Origin: JAXMHQ01 sp046346665
GTDB lineage: Bacteria; Verrucomicrobiota; Verrucomicrobiia; Limisphaerales; JAXMHQ01
DNA length: 64,000 nucleotides
NCBI GenBank assembly: GCA_046346665.1
Contig: JAXMHQ010000023.1
Span: 1 to 64,000 of the forward strand
Direction of reading: 5' to 3'
A program made the position numbers and the translations under genes. Shown one piece after another: positions 15,737 to 23,943 of the stretch (position 1 is the stretch's first letter; every line of letters begins with the position of its first letter). Under the pieces are notes generated by a model that saw only the letters and a program-made list of their open reading frames with translations, made no database searches and was not told where the DNA came from.

Positions 15737-16300
15737 ATGAGTGCTTCAGCCACATTTCCGGATATAAGGATGGATTCTCCAGGGCCGGCGAACGCCTGCC
15801 GTATTCTTGTGATTTATGACGATGGGGCCTCCCAGGAAAAGGCGATGGTGATGGCGCAGCGCCTGGCGGCGCAATTCGGGGAGGAACTGCCGATCGCGTG
15901 TGAATCGTGGAAATTATCGGAGTTGACCGATCCCGCGAGCGCGCGGGCGGTGTCGGAAGCGGTGTTGAAGGCGGACATTTTGCTTTTCGCGATGAGCCGG
16001 GCCGATCTCCCGCCCGAGGCCCGGCTCTGGCTCGAATCTCTCGCAGCCCCGAAGGGCAGCACCGATCGCGCACTGGCCGTCCTGTTCACCGGGCCGGTTG
16101 CGAGGCCGGAATCGAGCGACGTGCTGCTCTCAAGGCTGCGGGAGGCTGCAGGCCGGTTGCGAATGGATTTTCTGCCTCCGATGCCGGCGGTGGACTGGCC
16201 GGAACTGGATGCGCTCCAGGAGCGCGTCTGCACGGTCACGACGGTGCTCAAGGACATCCTGGACCGGCCGCGGTACGACCACTGGGGACTCAACGAGTAA
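15737..16300 (+). CDS. Hypothetical protein with C-terminal HWGLNE motif
   Basis: Not recognised. The 187 residues start at the ATG at 15737 (MSASATFPDIRMDS); an earlier in-frame ATG at 15701 has no better support. The core shows an alternating alpha/beta pattern beginning CRILVIYDDGASQEKAMVMA, which resembles the first strand and helix of a Rossmann or receiver-like fold, then KADILLFAMSRADLPP and RALAVLFTGP. The C-terminus ends YDHWGLNE, a compact aromatic-glycine tail that looks like a conserved docking motif. No signal peptide or membrane segment is seen. No operon partner. Confidence 0.6.
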   Translation: MSASATFPDIRMDSPGPANACRILVIYDDGASQEKAMVMAQRLAAQFGEELPIACESWKLSELTDPASARAVSEAVLKADILLFAMSRADLPPEARLWLESLAAPKGSTDRALAVLFTGPVARPESSDVLLSRLREAAGRLRMDFLPPMPAVDWPELDALQERVCTVTTVLKDILDRPRYDHWGLNE

Positions 16301-16307
16301 GGCCGGC

Positions 16308-16335
16308 GGGGAATGCGGAATGCGGAGTGCGGAAT
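16308..16335 (+). repeat. Four GCGGAAT-type heptads
   Basis: Units GGGGAAT, GCGGAAT, GCGGAGT and GCGGAAT, then CCTCG, start 8 bp after the preceding stop codon. Same heptad family as at 13890, 14047, 40627 and 55686. Confidence 0.85.
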
Positions 16336-16346
16336 CCTCGAACCCA

Positions 16347-16447
16347 TGGATTAATGGATTGTTGGATTCTTGGATTATTGTAGGGACTCCGCGCGGAGGT
16401 CTTCGCATTGATCCAGCAATCCAGTAATCCAACAATCCAGATATCCC
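16347..16447. repeat. TGGATTNN octad hairpin
   Basis: The left arm is four 8-nt units (TGGATTAA, TGGATTGT, TGGATTCT, TGGATTAT; 16347-16378). The right arm is at least four complementary units (ATCCAGCA, ATCCAGTA, ATCCAACA, ATCCAGAT; 16411-16442). Between them sits a second small hairpin (ACTCCGCGCGGAGG). Only the first six bases of each unit are conserved, so the arms pair with regularly spaced bulges. It lies before the mscS-like gene. Confidence 0.85.
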
Positions 16448-16544
16448 ATCCTCGACCGATTCTCCTCAAAGACGCGTTGCGATTCGGACTCCGCCTCATG
16501 CATCAGGCTTGATCCCGGCTTGCCGCCCGGCGAATAATTCCGGC

Positions 16545-17801
16545 ATGAAGCTGAAGTTCCGGTCTGTGTTCCGGCTCTGGATGGGGGCGATGCTGGTGTT
16601 GTTGTGCTGGTCGTTGTGGGCGTCGGCTCAAACCAATGACGTGTCCCACTCGAGCGTTTCCGATCTCGAGGCGCGCGCGCATTTCACCTGGTTGTCAGAA
16701 TGGTTTTCGAAGCTGGAAACCGAGCCGGGCTGGCAGAATTACGCGTTCCTGAACCGGGTCCGCGTTTTCGGCGAGCCGCTGTGGAAATACCTCGCCTCGT
16801 TCCTGTTCGTGTTCCTGGCGTTCTACGTGTCCAAGCTCCTGGACTTCATCGTCAATGCCTGGCTCAAACGCTGGGCCGCTCGCACCGAGACCAAGCTGGA
16901 CGACCTGCTGATCGAATTGCTCCACGGCCCGACCAAATTCATCGCATTTGTCATCCTGCTCAATCTGGGCCTGAACATTTTCCAATGGCCGCCCGCGGCC
17001 GAGATGTACATCAGCAAATGCTTCGTCCTGATCGTCGCGTTCTCGGTGACTTACACGACGCTGAAGGTGGTGGACCTGATGACGGGCCTGTGGCGGGACC
17101 GGACGGCGGCCGGCCGGGACAAGAGCTTCGACGAGCAACTGTTCCCGATCGTCCGGAAAAGCCTGAAAGTGTTCGTCGTGGCCGTCGCCTTCCTTGCCAC
17201 CTGGCAATATCTGTCCGAGAAACCCATCACCGCCATCCTCGCCTCGCTGTCCATCGGCGGCCTCGCCGTCGGCCTCGCCGCCCAGGACACCCTCGGCAAC
17301 CTCTTCGGTGCCATCGCCGTCTATGTCGACAAACCCTTCCGCATCGGCGACCGCATCCAGCTCGACGCCGTCGACGGCACGGTCGAGTCCATCGGCCTTC
17401 GCAGCACCCGGATTCGCAACCTGGACGGCCATCACGTGACCATTCCAAACAAGACGATGGGCAACGCGACGATCACCAACGTCACCAGCCGAACGAACAT
17501 CAAAACGGAAATCAACCTGGGCCTGACATACGACACGTCCACCGAAAAGCTCAAGCGGGCGCTGGTGATCCTGGACGAGATTTTCCGGGCCAACAAGATG
17601 ACCGGCGATCTGCTCATCACCTTCAACCGGTTTGCGGATTCCTCGCTGAACATCCAGGTGTTGCACTGGTGGAATTCCACGGATCACCGGCCCTACCTGG
17701 CCGGCATGCAGGAGTTCAATTTGAAGATCAAGGAACGCTTCGAAGCGGAAGGGATCGAGTTCGCGTTTCCCACGCGAACGGTTTACGTCAGGAACAATTG
17801 A
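16545..17801 (+). CDS. MscS-family small-conductance mechanosensitive channel
   Basis: This inner-membrane channel opens on hypo-osmotic shock to release solutes. The 418 residues begin at the ATG at 16545 with a signal-like segment (LWMGAMLVLLCWSLWASAQ), followed by transmembrane segments near residues 90-110, 135-155, 160-180 and 210-235. The pore-lining helix is unmistakable (SIGGLAVGLAAQDTLGNLFG), followed by the beta-domain start VDKPFRIGDRIQLDAVDG and the family motif TIPNKTMGNATITN. A C-terminal alpha/beta domain ends with VYVRNN. The N-terminal extension makes it a YnaI/YbdG-like member longer than E. coli MscS. An earlier in-frame ATG at 16509 overlaps repeat DNA and is disfavoured. 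Confidence 0.9.
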   Translation: MKLKFRSVFRLWMGAMLVLLCWSLWASAQTNDVSHSSVSDLEARAHFTWLSEWFSKLETEPGWQNYAFLNRVRVFGEPLWKYLASFLFVFLAFYVSKLLDFIVNAWLKRWAARTETKLDDLLIELLHGPTKFIAFVILLNLGLNIFQWPPAAEMYISKCFVLIVAFSVTYTTLKVVDLMTGLWRDRTAAGRDKSFDEQLFPIVRKSLKVFVVAVAFLATWQYLSEKPITAILASLSIGGLAVGLAAQDTLGNLFGAIAVYVDKPFRIGDRIQLDAVDGTVESIGLRSTRIRNLDGHHVTIPNKTMGNATITNVTSRTNIKTEINLGLTYDTSTEKLKRALVILDEIFRANKMTGDLLITFNRFADSSLNIQVLHWWNSTDHRPYLAGMQEFNLKIKERFEAEGIEFAFPTRTVYVRNN

Positions 17802-17825
17802 GGCTGGCTTGGCTTCCAGGGGAAA

Positions 17826-17884
17826 CCGCAATCTCACGATTGCGGCTACGACGCGCGCCTGTAGCCGCGATCGTCAGATCGCGG
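17826..17884. repeat. 24-bp inverted pair, GTAGCCGC family
   Basis: 17826-17849 (CCGCAATCTCACGATTGCGG then CTAC) and 17861-17884 are inverted copies matching at about 21 of 24 positions. Each copy is itself a hairpin (8-bp stem CCGCAATC/GATTGCGG). It sits between the convergent mscS-like gene and the small membrane protein gene, and 17826-17849 is identical to 50667-50690. Confidence 0.85.
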
Positions 17885-17922
17885 ATCGGAGGGCTGGGAG
17901 TGAACCTTCGTGCCGCGACGGC

Positions 17923-18297
17923 TTACTTCTTGGCCGGTGCGGCGGCGGGCGTGGCGGCGGAGGCGGCGGCCGGGGGCCCGTTGGTGATGAGCTTGTATTT
18001 CGCGAGGATCGGCCCGAAATCCGGATGCGTCTTGCCAAACTCGATCAAGCGGCCCATGAACGCCTGGATGAAGGGGTCTTCCTTTTTCTTGGCGTCGGCG
18101 GCCAGGGCGGCATTCGCCTTCAGGACGGCGAACTGTTTGCCCACGCGGCGGGATTGCAATCCGAGGAAGGCGGTCAGCGTCATGCTCACGAGCACCAGTC
18201 CGACCAGGAGCAACTGGACCTGGCGCTGGAGCGCGGCGATCTGGTCAGCGGCGGCGGTTCCGGCGGTTTCCGGAGACTTGAATTCAGGCTCGTTCAT
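17923..18297 (-). CDS. Small membrane protein, hypothetical
   Basis: Not recognised as a family. The 124 residues have one transmembrane helix (about 27-48, QVQLLLVGLVLVSMTLTAFLGLQ) after a short acidic N-terminus, then a soluble part with FIQAFMGRLIEFGKTHPDFGPILAKY and an alanine/proline-rich tail ending AAPAKK. It resembles the gene immediately upstream in plan: one helix, then an x-x-FGKTHPDFxPIL / YSKRDPSIDPIL-type segment, then an Ala-Pro-Lys tail. The pair may thus be an old tandem duplication whose products form a complex. Four bases separate the two genes. Confidence 0.65.
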   Translation of the reverse strand: MNEPEFKSPETAGTAAADQIAALQRQVQLLLVGLVLVSMTLTAFLGLQSRRVGKQFAVLKANAALAADAKKKEDPFIQAFMGRLIEFGKTHPDFGPILAKYKLITNGPPAAASAATPAAAPAKK

Positions 18298-18301
18298 GGC
18301 G

Positions 18302-18580
18302 CTATTTGGCTGAAGGTTTGGCGGCGGGAGCTGTCTTGCCCTGCTTGACGCCGGCTTCGATGAGAATCGGGTCGATGCTCGGATCCCGCTTGCTGTATTC
18401 CACCACGTCGCCCACCAGCACGTTCAGAAAGGCGTGATTGTTCTGGTAAGTCTGAATCTCCGCTTCGAGGGGGGGCATCTGCCGCGTTTTGGAGAAAAAC
18501 TGGAATCCAAACCACGCGGAAAGCACGATGCTCGTGCCCAGCACCCACAGCAGGATGGTGGACTTCAAATCGTTCTTCAT
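18302..18580 (-). CDS. Small membrane protein, hypothetical (pair partner)
   Basis: The 92 residues are one N-terminal transmembrane helix (about 8-28, TILLWVLGTSIVLSAWFGFQFF), a coil-prone stretch (PLEAEIQTYQNNHAFLNVLVGDVVEY as the region 37-62), then SKRDPSIDPILIEAG and an alanine/lysine tail. It is four bases upstream of its likely paralogue at 17923-18297 and probably co-transcribed. No enzymatic motif. The periplasmic or cytoplasmic orientation is not certain; the Lys-rich N-terminus suggests N-in. Confidence 0.65.
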   Translation of the reverse strand: MKNDLKSTILLWVLGTSIVLSAWFGFQFFSKTRQMPPLEAEIQTYQNNHAFLNVLVGDVVEYSKRDPSIDPILIEAGVKQGKTAPAAKPSAK

Positions 18581-18703
18581 AGGGGGACGACTCTATCGAA
18601 TCCCGGCAAATTGTCCATTGCGATTTTTCTGGCGCGGCCCGGGGCGCCTGGCCCATTCTGCCGAGACCGGCCAACTCCGGCCGGGATGTTGAATGATCGT
18701 CCC

Positions 18704-21460
18704 ATGAAAATCCTGCCTATCCTCCTTGCGATCACCTTCGCCACAGTGTTCCCGTCCGGCGCGTCTCCATTGGCCGACAGTTTCCAATCGCCGCCGGACT
18801 CCGCCCGTCCGAAAACCTGGTGGCACTGGATGAGTGGCTGTGTGAGCCGCGAGGGCATCACGCAGGACCTGGAGGGAATGAAACGCGCCGGGCTGGGCGG
18901 AGCCTACCTGTTCCATGTGGGGCAATTGCCCATCGACAGCCCCGTAAAATTCGAAAGCCCCGAGTGGTGGGCGCTGATGCGGTTTGCCGCGGACGAAAGC
19001 AGCCGGGTCGGACTCGAACTCGGATTCCACAACTGCCCGGGCTGGTCGTCCAGCGGCGGCCCGTGGATTCCGGTCGATAAATCCATGCAAAAGGTCACCT
19101 GGAGCGAACAGGTGTTCCAGGGTCCCGGTCGATTCGACGCGGTGCTGCCGCAGCCGAAAACGGAGATGAATTTCTATCGCGAGATCGCCGTGGTGGCGAT
19201 TCCCGACGGGACCAACGTCATTGAGCCGTCGCAGATCGTCGATATTTCGGAGAAACTGGATCCCTCGGGCCGGCTGACGTGGGACGCGCCCGAAGGTCGC
19301 TGGAAGATCCTGCGATTCGGCCGCACGACCACCCGCCAGGGATGCGCGCCCGCGGCGCCGGGAGGTTACGGGCTCGAATGCGACAAACTCGACCGCGAGG
19401 GGGTGGATGCACATTTCGACGGCTACGTGGCGAAGGTGCTGGCGAATGCGGGCCCCTCGGCGGGCAAGGCGTTCAACACGGTGTTCATCGACAGCTATGA
19501 AGTCGGGAACCAGGATTGGTCACCTAGTTTTCGTGAGGAATTCAAGAAGCGCCGCGGCTACGACCCGGTGCCGGGGCTGGTGACGAAGGCGGGTTGCTCG
19601 GTGGGCGGCGCGGCGATGACGGCGCGGTTCCAGCGCGACTGGCGGCAAACGATCGCGGATCTTTTCGCAGACAATTATTACGGCTACATGGCCGAGCGGG
19701 TGCATCGGTATCCGGGGATGAAGTTCGGCCTCGAACCTTACACCGGCCCGTTCGACACCGTCACCTGCGGCACGCGCGGGGACGAGGTGATGGCGGAATT
19801 CTGGCAGGCGCCGGCGCAATGGGGCTGGGAAACCCTCAAACCCGTCGCGTCCAGCGCCCACACCGCCGGCATCCGCATCATCGGCGCCGAAGCCTTCACG
19901 GGCCAGCCACAGAATGCCCAGTGGAAACAGGATCCCTACGCGCTTAAAGCCGTCGGCGACCGCGCGTTCTGCCTGGGCATCAACCAACTCATCCTCCACA
20001 CCTCGGCTCATCAGCCATGGACCAATGCCTGGCCCGGAATGACCATGGGCTGGTGGGGAACACACTTCGGCCGGACCCAGACCTGGTGGGACGAAGCGAC
20101 GGCCTGGACCGACTATCTCACCCGCTGCCAGAACCTCCTTCAGCAGGGAAAATTCGTCGGCGACATCCTGGTCCTCAGCGCCGGCGGCGAACCGTCCGGA
20201 CCCGACCTGCCGCCCGGATACAATGGCGACCTCATCGGCGAGGAATTGTTCCTCAAATCGCTGGCATTCACCAACGGCGCGCTCTCCCTTCCGTCCGGCA
20301 TGACCTATCGCCTGCTGGTGCTGCCGAACCGCGATACCATGACGCCGCAGGTGATCCGCAAAATCAAGGAACTCGCACTCAACGGCGCCCCGATCCTCGG
20401 ACCCAAACCGTCCGCCTCTCCCAGCCTCGAAAAATACCCGGAGTGCGATGACGAAGTGAAACGAATCGCCGCAGAACTCTGGGACTCGGGCCGGGTCCAG
20501 TCGGGCAAACCCGCGCAAGCCGTCCTGGCCAACCTCGGCGTCACACCGGACTTCCAGGCCGGCGCCGACGGCGTCCTTTGGATCCATCGCCGGATCGGCG
20601 ATGCCGACGTCTATTTCGTCTCCAACCAGAAGGACGACGCCCGCGAAGTCGACTGCACCTTCCGAGTCGACGGACGCCAGCCGGAATTGTGGGATCCGGC
20701 GTCGGGCGCGATGCGCGATGCCCGGCAGTTTTCGATCGGGAAAGGACAAACCCGGCTGCCGATCCGGTTCGATCCGCGCGGCTCGGTGTTTGTCGTGTTC
20801 CAGAAACCCGCAACGGCGGCGGCCGGCACCGGGCCGAACTGGGATGAATTCAAACCGCTCAGCCCGATCACCGGCGCCTGGACGGTGCGATTCGATCCGC
20901 GCTGGGGCGGACCGGGGCAGGTAACATTCGACACGCTTACGGACTGGACGAACCGGCCGGAGCCGGGGATCCGGTATTACTCGGGCACGGCGGTGTATGA
21001 AAAGGAATTTGAGATTTCAAAAACCAGCGAACGCCTGTTCCTGGATCTCGGCGACGTCAAAAACCTCGCCGACGTCCGCGTGAACGGAAAGTCCATCGGC
21101 ATCGCATGGAAACCCCCGTTCCGGTTGGAAATCACCAAGGCGGTGAAACCCGGCAAAAACAAGCTGGAGATCCGCGTCACCAATCTCTGGCCGAACCGTC
21201 TCATCGGCGACGAACAACAGCCGCCGGATTGTGTCTGGGCCGACGAACAGTTCTGGGGCAACGAAAGCTGGAACAAGAATGGGAAAGCGGTCTCGGTCGG
21301 CCGCCCGTTGAAGGAAATCCCGGCCTGGCTGACGGAAGGCAAACCGCGTCCGTCCTCCGGCCGCTACACCTTTACGAGCTGGAATTTTTACACGAAAGAT
21401 TCTCCGCTGCTGCCGTCCGGGTTGCTGGGGCCGGTCATGTTGGAAACTCTTGCGCCTTGA
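18704..21460 (+). CDS. Secreted glycoside hydrolase, GH106-like (alpha-L-rhamnosidase)
   Basis: The 918 residues have a clear signal peptide from the ATG at 18704 (MKILPILLAITFATVFPSGA). The GH106-type opening, RPKTWWHWMSGCVSREGITQDLEGM followed by GLGGAYLFHVG, and FHNCPGWSSSGGPW are present, then the barrel with FIDSYEVGNQDWSP and GAEAFTGQPQNAQW. A C-terminal jelly-roll galactose-binding-like domain (from about 735) carries LFLDLGDVKNLADVRVNGKSIGIAW and KPGKNKLEIRVTNLWPNRL. Members release terminal alpha-L-rhamnose from pectic rhamnogalacturonan or arabinogalactan side chains. It is convergent with the GH92 gene. The substrate is inferred from family knowledge only. Confidence 0.85.
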   Translation: MKILPILLAITFATVFPSGASPLADSFQSPPDSARPKTWWHWMSGCVSREGITQDLEGMKRAGLGGAYLFHVGQLPIDSPVKFESPEWWALMRFAADESSRVGLELGFHNCPGWSSSGGPWIPVDKSMQKVTWSEQVFQGPGRFDAVLPQPKTEMNFYREIAVVAIPDGTNVIEPSQIVDISEKLDPSGRLTWDAPEGRWKILRFGRTTTRQGCAPAAPGGYGLECDKLDREGVDAHFDGYVAKVLANAGPSAGKAFNTVFIDSYEVGNQDWSPSFREEFKKRRGYDPVPGLVTKAGCSVGGAAMTARFQRDWRQTIADLFADNYYGYMAERVHRYPGMKFGLEPYTGPFDTVTCGTRGDEVMAEFWQAPAQWGWETLKPVASSAHTAGIRIIGAEAFTGQPQNAQWKQDPYALKAVGDRAFCLGINQLILHTSAHQPWTNAWPGMTMGWWGTHFGRTQTWWDEATAWTDYLTRCQNLLQQGKFVGDILVLSAGGEPSGPDLPPGYNGDLIGEELFLKSLAFTNGALSLPSGMTYRLLVLPNRDTMTPQVIRKIKELALNGAPILGPKPSASPSLEKYPECDDEVKRIAAELWDSGRVQSGKPAQAVLANLGVTPDFQAGADGVLWIHRRIGDADVYFVSNQKDDAREVDCTFRVDGRQPELWDPASGAMRDARQFSIGKGQTRLPIRFDPRGSVFVVFQKPATAAAGTGPNWDEFKPLSPITGAWTVRFDPRWGGPGQVTFDTLTDWTNRPEPGIRYYSGTAVYEKEFEISKTSERLFLDLGDVKNLADVRVNGKSIGIAWKPPFRLEITKAVKPGKNKLEIRVTNLWPNRLIGDEQQPPDCVWADEQFWGNESWNKNGKAVSVGRPLKEIPAWLTEGKPRPSSGRYTFTSWNFYTKDSPLLPSGLLGPVMLETLAP

Positions 21461-21474
21461 GCGAGGGCGGAAGG

Positions 21475-21566
21475 GGATTGCTGGATTAATGGATAATTGG
21501 ATTGGTGGATGATTGGATGAGCGCCAATCCATTTATCCAGCCATCCATTCATCCATTAATCCGCCT
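21475..21566. repeat. GGATTNNT octad hairpin at the GH106/GH92 convergent gap
   Basis: The left arm is six 8-nt units from 21475 (GGATTGCT, GGATTAAT, GGATAATT, GGATTGGT, GGATGATT, GGATGAGC). The right arm from 21527 has ATCCATTT, ATCCAGCC, ATCCATTC, ATCCATTA and a partial unit. The right arm overlaps the GH92 stop codon (21556-21558). Same family as 16347 and 46506. Confidence 0.85.
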
Positions 21567-23904
21567 GGTCTCCGCCCCTTCCACTTCCCCATTTCTCGTT
21601 CGGCTTGGGCCCGAGCCGGAGCACCAGCCGGCCCCCGCGCGCGATGTCGGCGTGCGACAGCCGCGGCGCATTCAGCGGCTTGCCGTTCAGGCTGGCCGAT
21701 TGGATGTAAACATTCTCCGGCGAATTGTTCTCCGTCTCGATGGTGAAGGTTCCACCGGGGTAATATTTCGGATCGAGATGCAGAACGACGCGGTCGAACA
21801 GCGGGCTCGAAAGATCGTATCCGGGGTTCGCAGTACAGCCGCCGTCCATTTCGAACAAGCCCATCGACAGCAGCACGAACAAGGCGCCGAGCTGTCCTTC
21901 GTCCTCCTCGCCGACCCAGCCGGTGTAAGGCGACAACTCAAAGTAATCCCGGAGAACCATCCGCGTATATTTCTGGGTCAGCCACGGTTTGCCTGAGTAG
22001 TTGAACAGGAAAGGCGCCTGCAGATTCGGTTCGTTGCTCAGATCCACATACCCGCGCGCAAATCCCTCCTCCAGCCGCGCGTTGAACCGGTCCCGGCCCA
22101 GCAGCCCGATCAACCCCGGCAGGTCCTGCGGCACAAACCAAGTGTAAACCCACGCGTTGCCCTCCACAAACCCCGGCCCGTTCCAGCCCCCCTCGGTGCC
22201 GTAATGAAACGGATCGAACGGCTCCACCCAGGAGCCGTCGCGATGTTTCCGGCGCACATAGCCCGTGCCGGGGTCGAAGACATTGCGGTAATTCTGCGAG
22301 CGCCGGAGCAGTTGCGCCGCCTCGTTCGTCCGGCCCAGCGCGAGACCGAATTGCGCCGCCGCCCAGTCGTCATAGGCATATTCCATCGTGCTCGACACCG
22401 GCCCGGCTTCGTCAGGAACGTAACCTAACTTCATATACTCCTCCAAATGCCGGTCCCCGGCGAACCCGCCGCACGACGGCTCCGCCCCCGGCGTCGTGAG
22501 ATCGTGCCAGATCGCCGTCCAGGCCAGGTTCGTGTCAAAATCCCGGATCCCCTTCTGGTAGCTGCTCACGATCAGGCTTTGCTGGTGCTGGGCGCACATG
22601 ATCGGGGAATACCGGGCGTTGACCGGCGCCTGGGGCAGCCAGCCGCCGGACTTGAACGTCTCCAGGAAATCCTGGATCCAGGACGACGCCACCCACGGCG
22701 TCAGCAGCGTCCAGAGCGGGCTCAGCGTCCATTGCGTTCCCCAGAACGCGTCGCTGCTGTAAATGGCATCCGCCGGGGGCGCCAACTGCCGCACCTCGCC
22801 GCAGGCATCGCGGTAACGGCCGTCCACGTCGTTCAACAGGCTCTTGGCCGCATACGCGCGGTACAGGCAGGTGTAAAACATCCGCCGATCCTCCGGCCTC
22901 GCGCCCGCCACTTCCACCCGACCCAACAAATCGTTCCACGTCGCGCGCGCCCCGGCCACGACGGCGTCGAAATCCCAGCCCGACGCGCCAAGCTCAGATT
23001 GCAGGTTCGACCTGGCGTTTTCGATCGACACCAGCGAGATGCCGGTGCGGACCAGGATTTTCTCCCCGGCGCGGGTCTTGAAGTTCAGGACCAGTCCGCA
23101 ATGGTTGCTGCCTGAAAACTGCCGGATGTTCCGCTCCCAATCCGTCGGACGCCGCCAGTCCGTGCCGTAATTCACGTCGGTTCCGTGGTAATCCCGCGCG
23201 CGCCAGGCGTCGAGGCTGTCCATCGGCCGGCTGAGTTGCAGCACAAAATGAACGGTGTAATCGAGCGCATAATTGTTGCGCTGCCGGATCGAGCCTTCCA
23301 GTTCCGTGGGGCTCACCTGCCGGGCGGTCGCTTCCAGGATTTGCGTGAGTTCCTCGGTGGGAAAATCGAAATCGAACACCAGCCCGGCCTGGTCGGTTTG
23401 CGGATAAGTCAGCCGCAGGAAACCGCAGCGCAGGGTGGCGGTCAATTCCGCCCGCACCTTGGCATCGAGCAGTTGAACGCTGTAATAGCCGGGGGACGCC
23501 TGCTCGTCCTCCTTTCGAAACCGCGACCGGTAACCCGCCGTCCACATGCCGCCGAACGAACCGTCGGCCGGGCCGGGAAACGACCGGGAATCGGCCGGGC
23601 CGGTCACCGGCATCAGGCTCACGCCGCTCAGGCCCATCGCGTGGAGGTGGCTGAATCCCGCGATGCTGCCGAGGGTGTATTCGTATCCGCCGTTCCAGAC
23701 GTTGCCCTGGTTGTCCGGGCTGAGCTTCACCAGTCCGAACGGCAGTGTGGCGCCGGGAAAGAGCATCCAGCGCGAGTTCGAAGTTCCGACGAACACGTCG
23801 ACGAGTCCGGCGGGATCCGCCGGGCCGGCGGCCGGGGCCGGAGGGACCGGGAGCGACAGGGCGAGCGCGGCGGCGAGGATCCGGGGATTGACAACCATTC
23901 TCAT
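21556..23904 (-). CDS. Secreted GH92 alpha-mannosidase
   Basis: This calcium-dependent exo-alpha-mannosidase family trims alpha-1,2-, alpha-1,3- or related mannosides of N-glycans. The 782 residues have a signal peptide (ILAAALALSLPVPPAPAAG). The family blocks are PAGLVDVFVGTSNSRWMLFPGA, the GYEYTLGSIAGFSHLH segment, the TMEYAYDDWAAAQ general-acid region, GNAWVYTWFVPQDLPGLIGLLG and GYVPDEAGPVSSTMEYAYDD; the C-terminal half ends NPGYDLSSPLFDRVVLHLD and NVYIQSASLNGKPL. Starts at 23904 and 23898 are both possible; an AGGA ribosome-binding site favours 23898. A good promoter and LacI-type operator lie just upstream, divergent from lacI. Confidence 0.92.
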   Translation of the reverse strand: MRMVVNPRILAAALALSLPVPPAPAAGPADPAGLVDVFVGTSNSRWMLFPGATLPFGLVKLSPDNQGNVWNGGYEYTLGSIAGFSHLHAMGLSGVSLMPVTGPADSRSFPGPADGSFGGMWTAGYRSRFRKEDEQASPGYYSVQLLDAKVRAELTATLRCGFLRLTYPQTDQAGLVFDFDFPTEELTQILEATARQVSPTELEGSIRQRNNYALDYTVHFVLQLSRPMDSLDAWRARDYHGTDVNYGTDWRRPTDWERNIRQFSGSNHCGLVLNFKTRAGEKILVRTGISLVSIENARSNLQSELGASGWDFDAVVAGARATWNDLLGRVEVAGARPEDRRMFYTCLYRAYAAKSLLNDVDGRYRDACGEVRQLAPPADAIYSSDAFWGTQWTLSPLWTLLTPWVASSWIQDFLETFKSGGWLPQAPVNARYSPIMCAQHQQSLIVSSYQKGIRDFDTNLAWTAIWHDLTTPGAEPSCGGFAGDRHLEEYMKLGYVPDEAGPVSSTMEYAYDDWAAAQFGLALGRTNEAAQLLRRSQNYRNVFDPGTGYVRRKHRDGSWVEPFDPFHYGTEGGWNGPGFVEGNAWVYTWFVPQDLPGLIGLLGRDRFNARLEEGFARGYVDLSNEPNLQAPFLFNYSGKPWLTQKYTRMVLRDYFELSPYTGWVGEEDEGQLGALFVLLSMGLFEMDGGCTANPGYDLSSPLFDRVVLHLDPKYYPGGTFTIETENNSPENVYIQSASLNGKPLNAPRLSHADIARGGRLVLRLGPKPNEKWGSGRGGDQAD

Positions 23905-23911
23905 TCCTGCT

Positions 23912-23941
23912 GCTATAGCACAAACGATTGCGCACAGTCAA
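23912..23941 (-). promoter_or_regulatory. GH92 promoter (-35 TTGACT, -10 TATAGC)
   Basis: Read on the minus strand, TTGACT (23941-23936) is followed after 18 bp by TATAGC (23917-23912). The expected start point is about 23905, giving a very short or no leader before the GH92 start codon. The spacer is occupied by a candidate LacI-family operator. Confidence 0.6.
23918..23933. promoter_or_regulatory. Candidate LacI-family operator
   Basis: GCACAAACGATTGCGC is a 16-bp imperfect palindrome centred on CG (23925-23926), with 5 of 7 pairs symmetric, the architecture typical of LacI/GalR-family sites. It lies in the spacer of the GH92 promoter and 11 bp before the lacI start, so a bound repressor could block GH92 and autoregulate. 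Confidence 0.5.
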
Positions 23942-23943
23942 TT

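Noticed and set aside
16347..16447. Possible mini-CRISPR because of evenly spaced repeats
   Set aside because: Units are 8 bp without spacers of constant length, the second half is the reverse complement of the first, and there are no cas genes.
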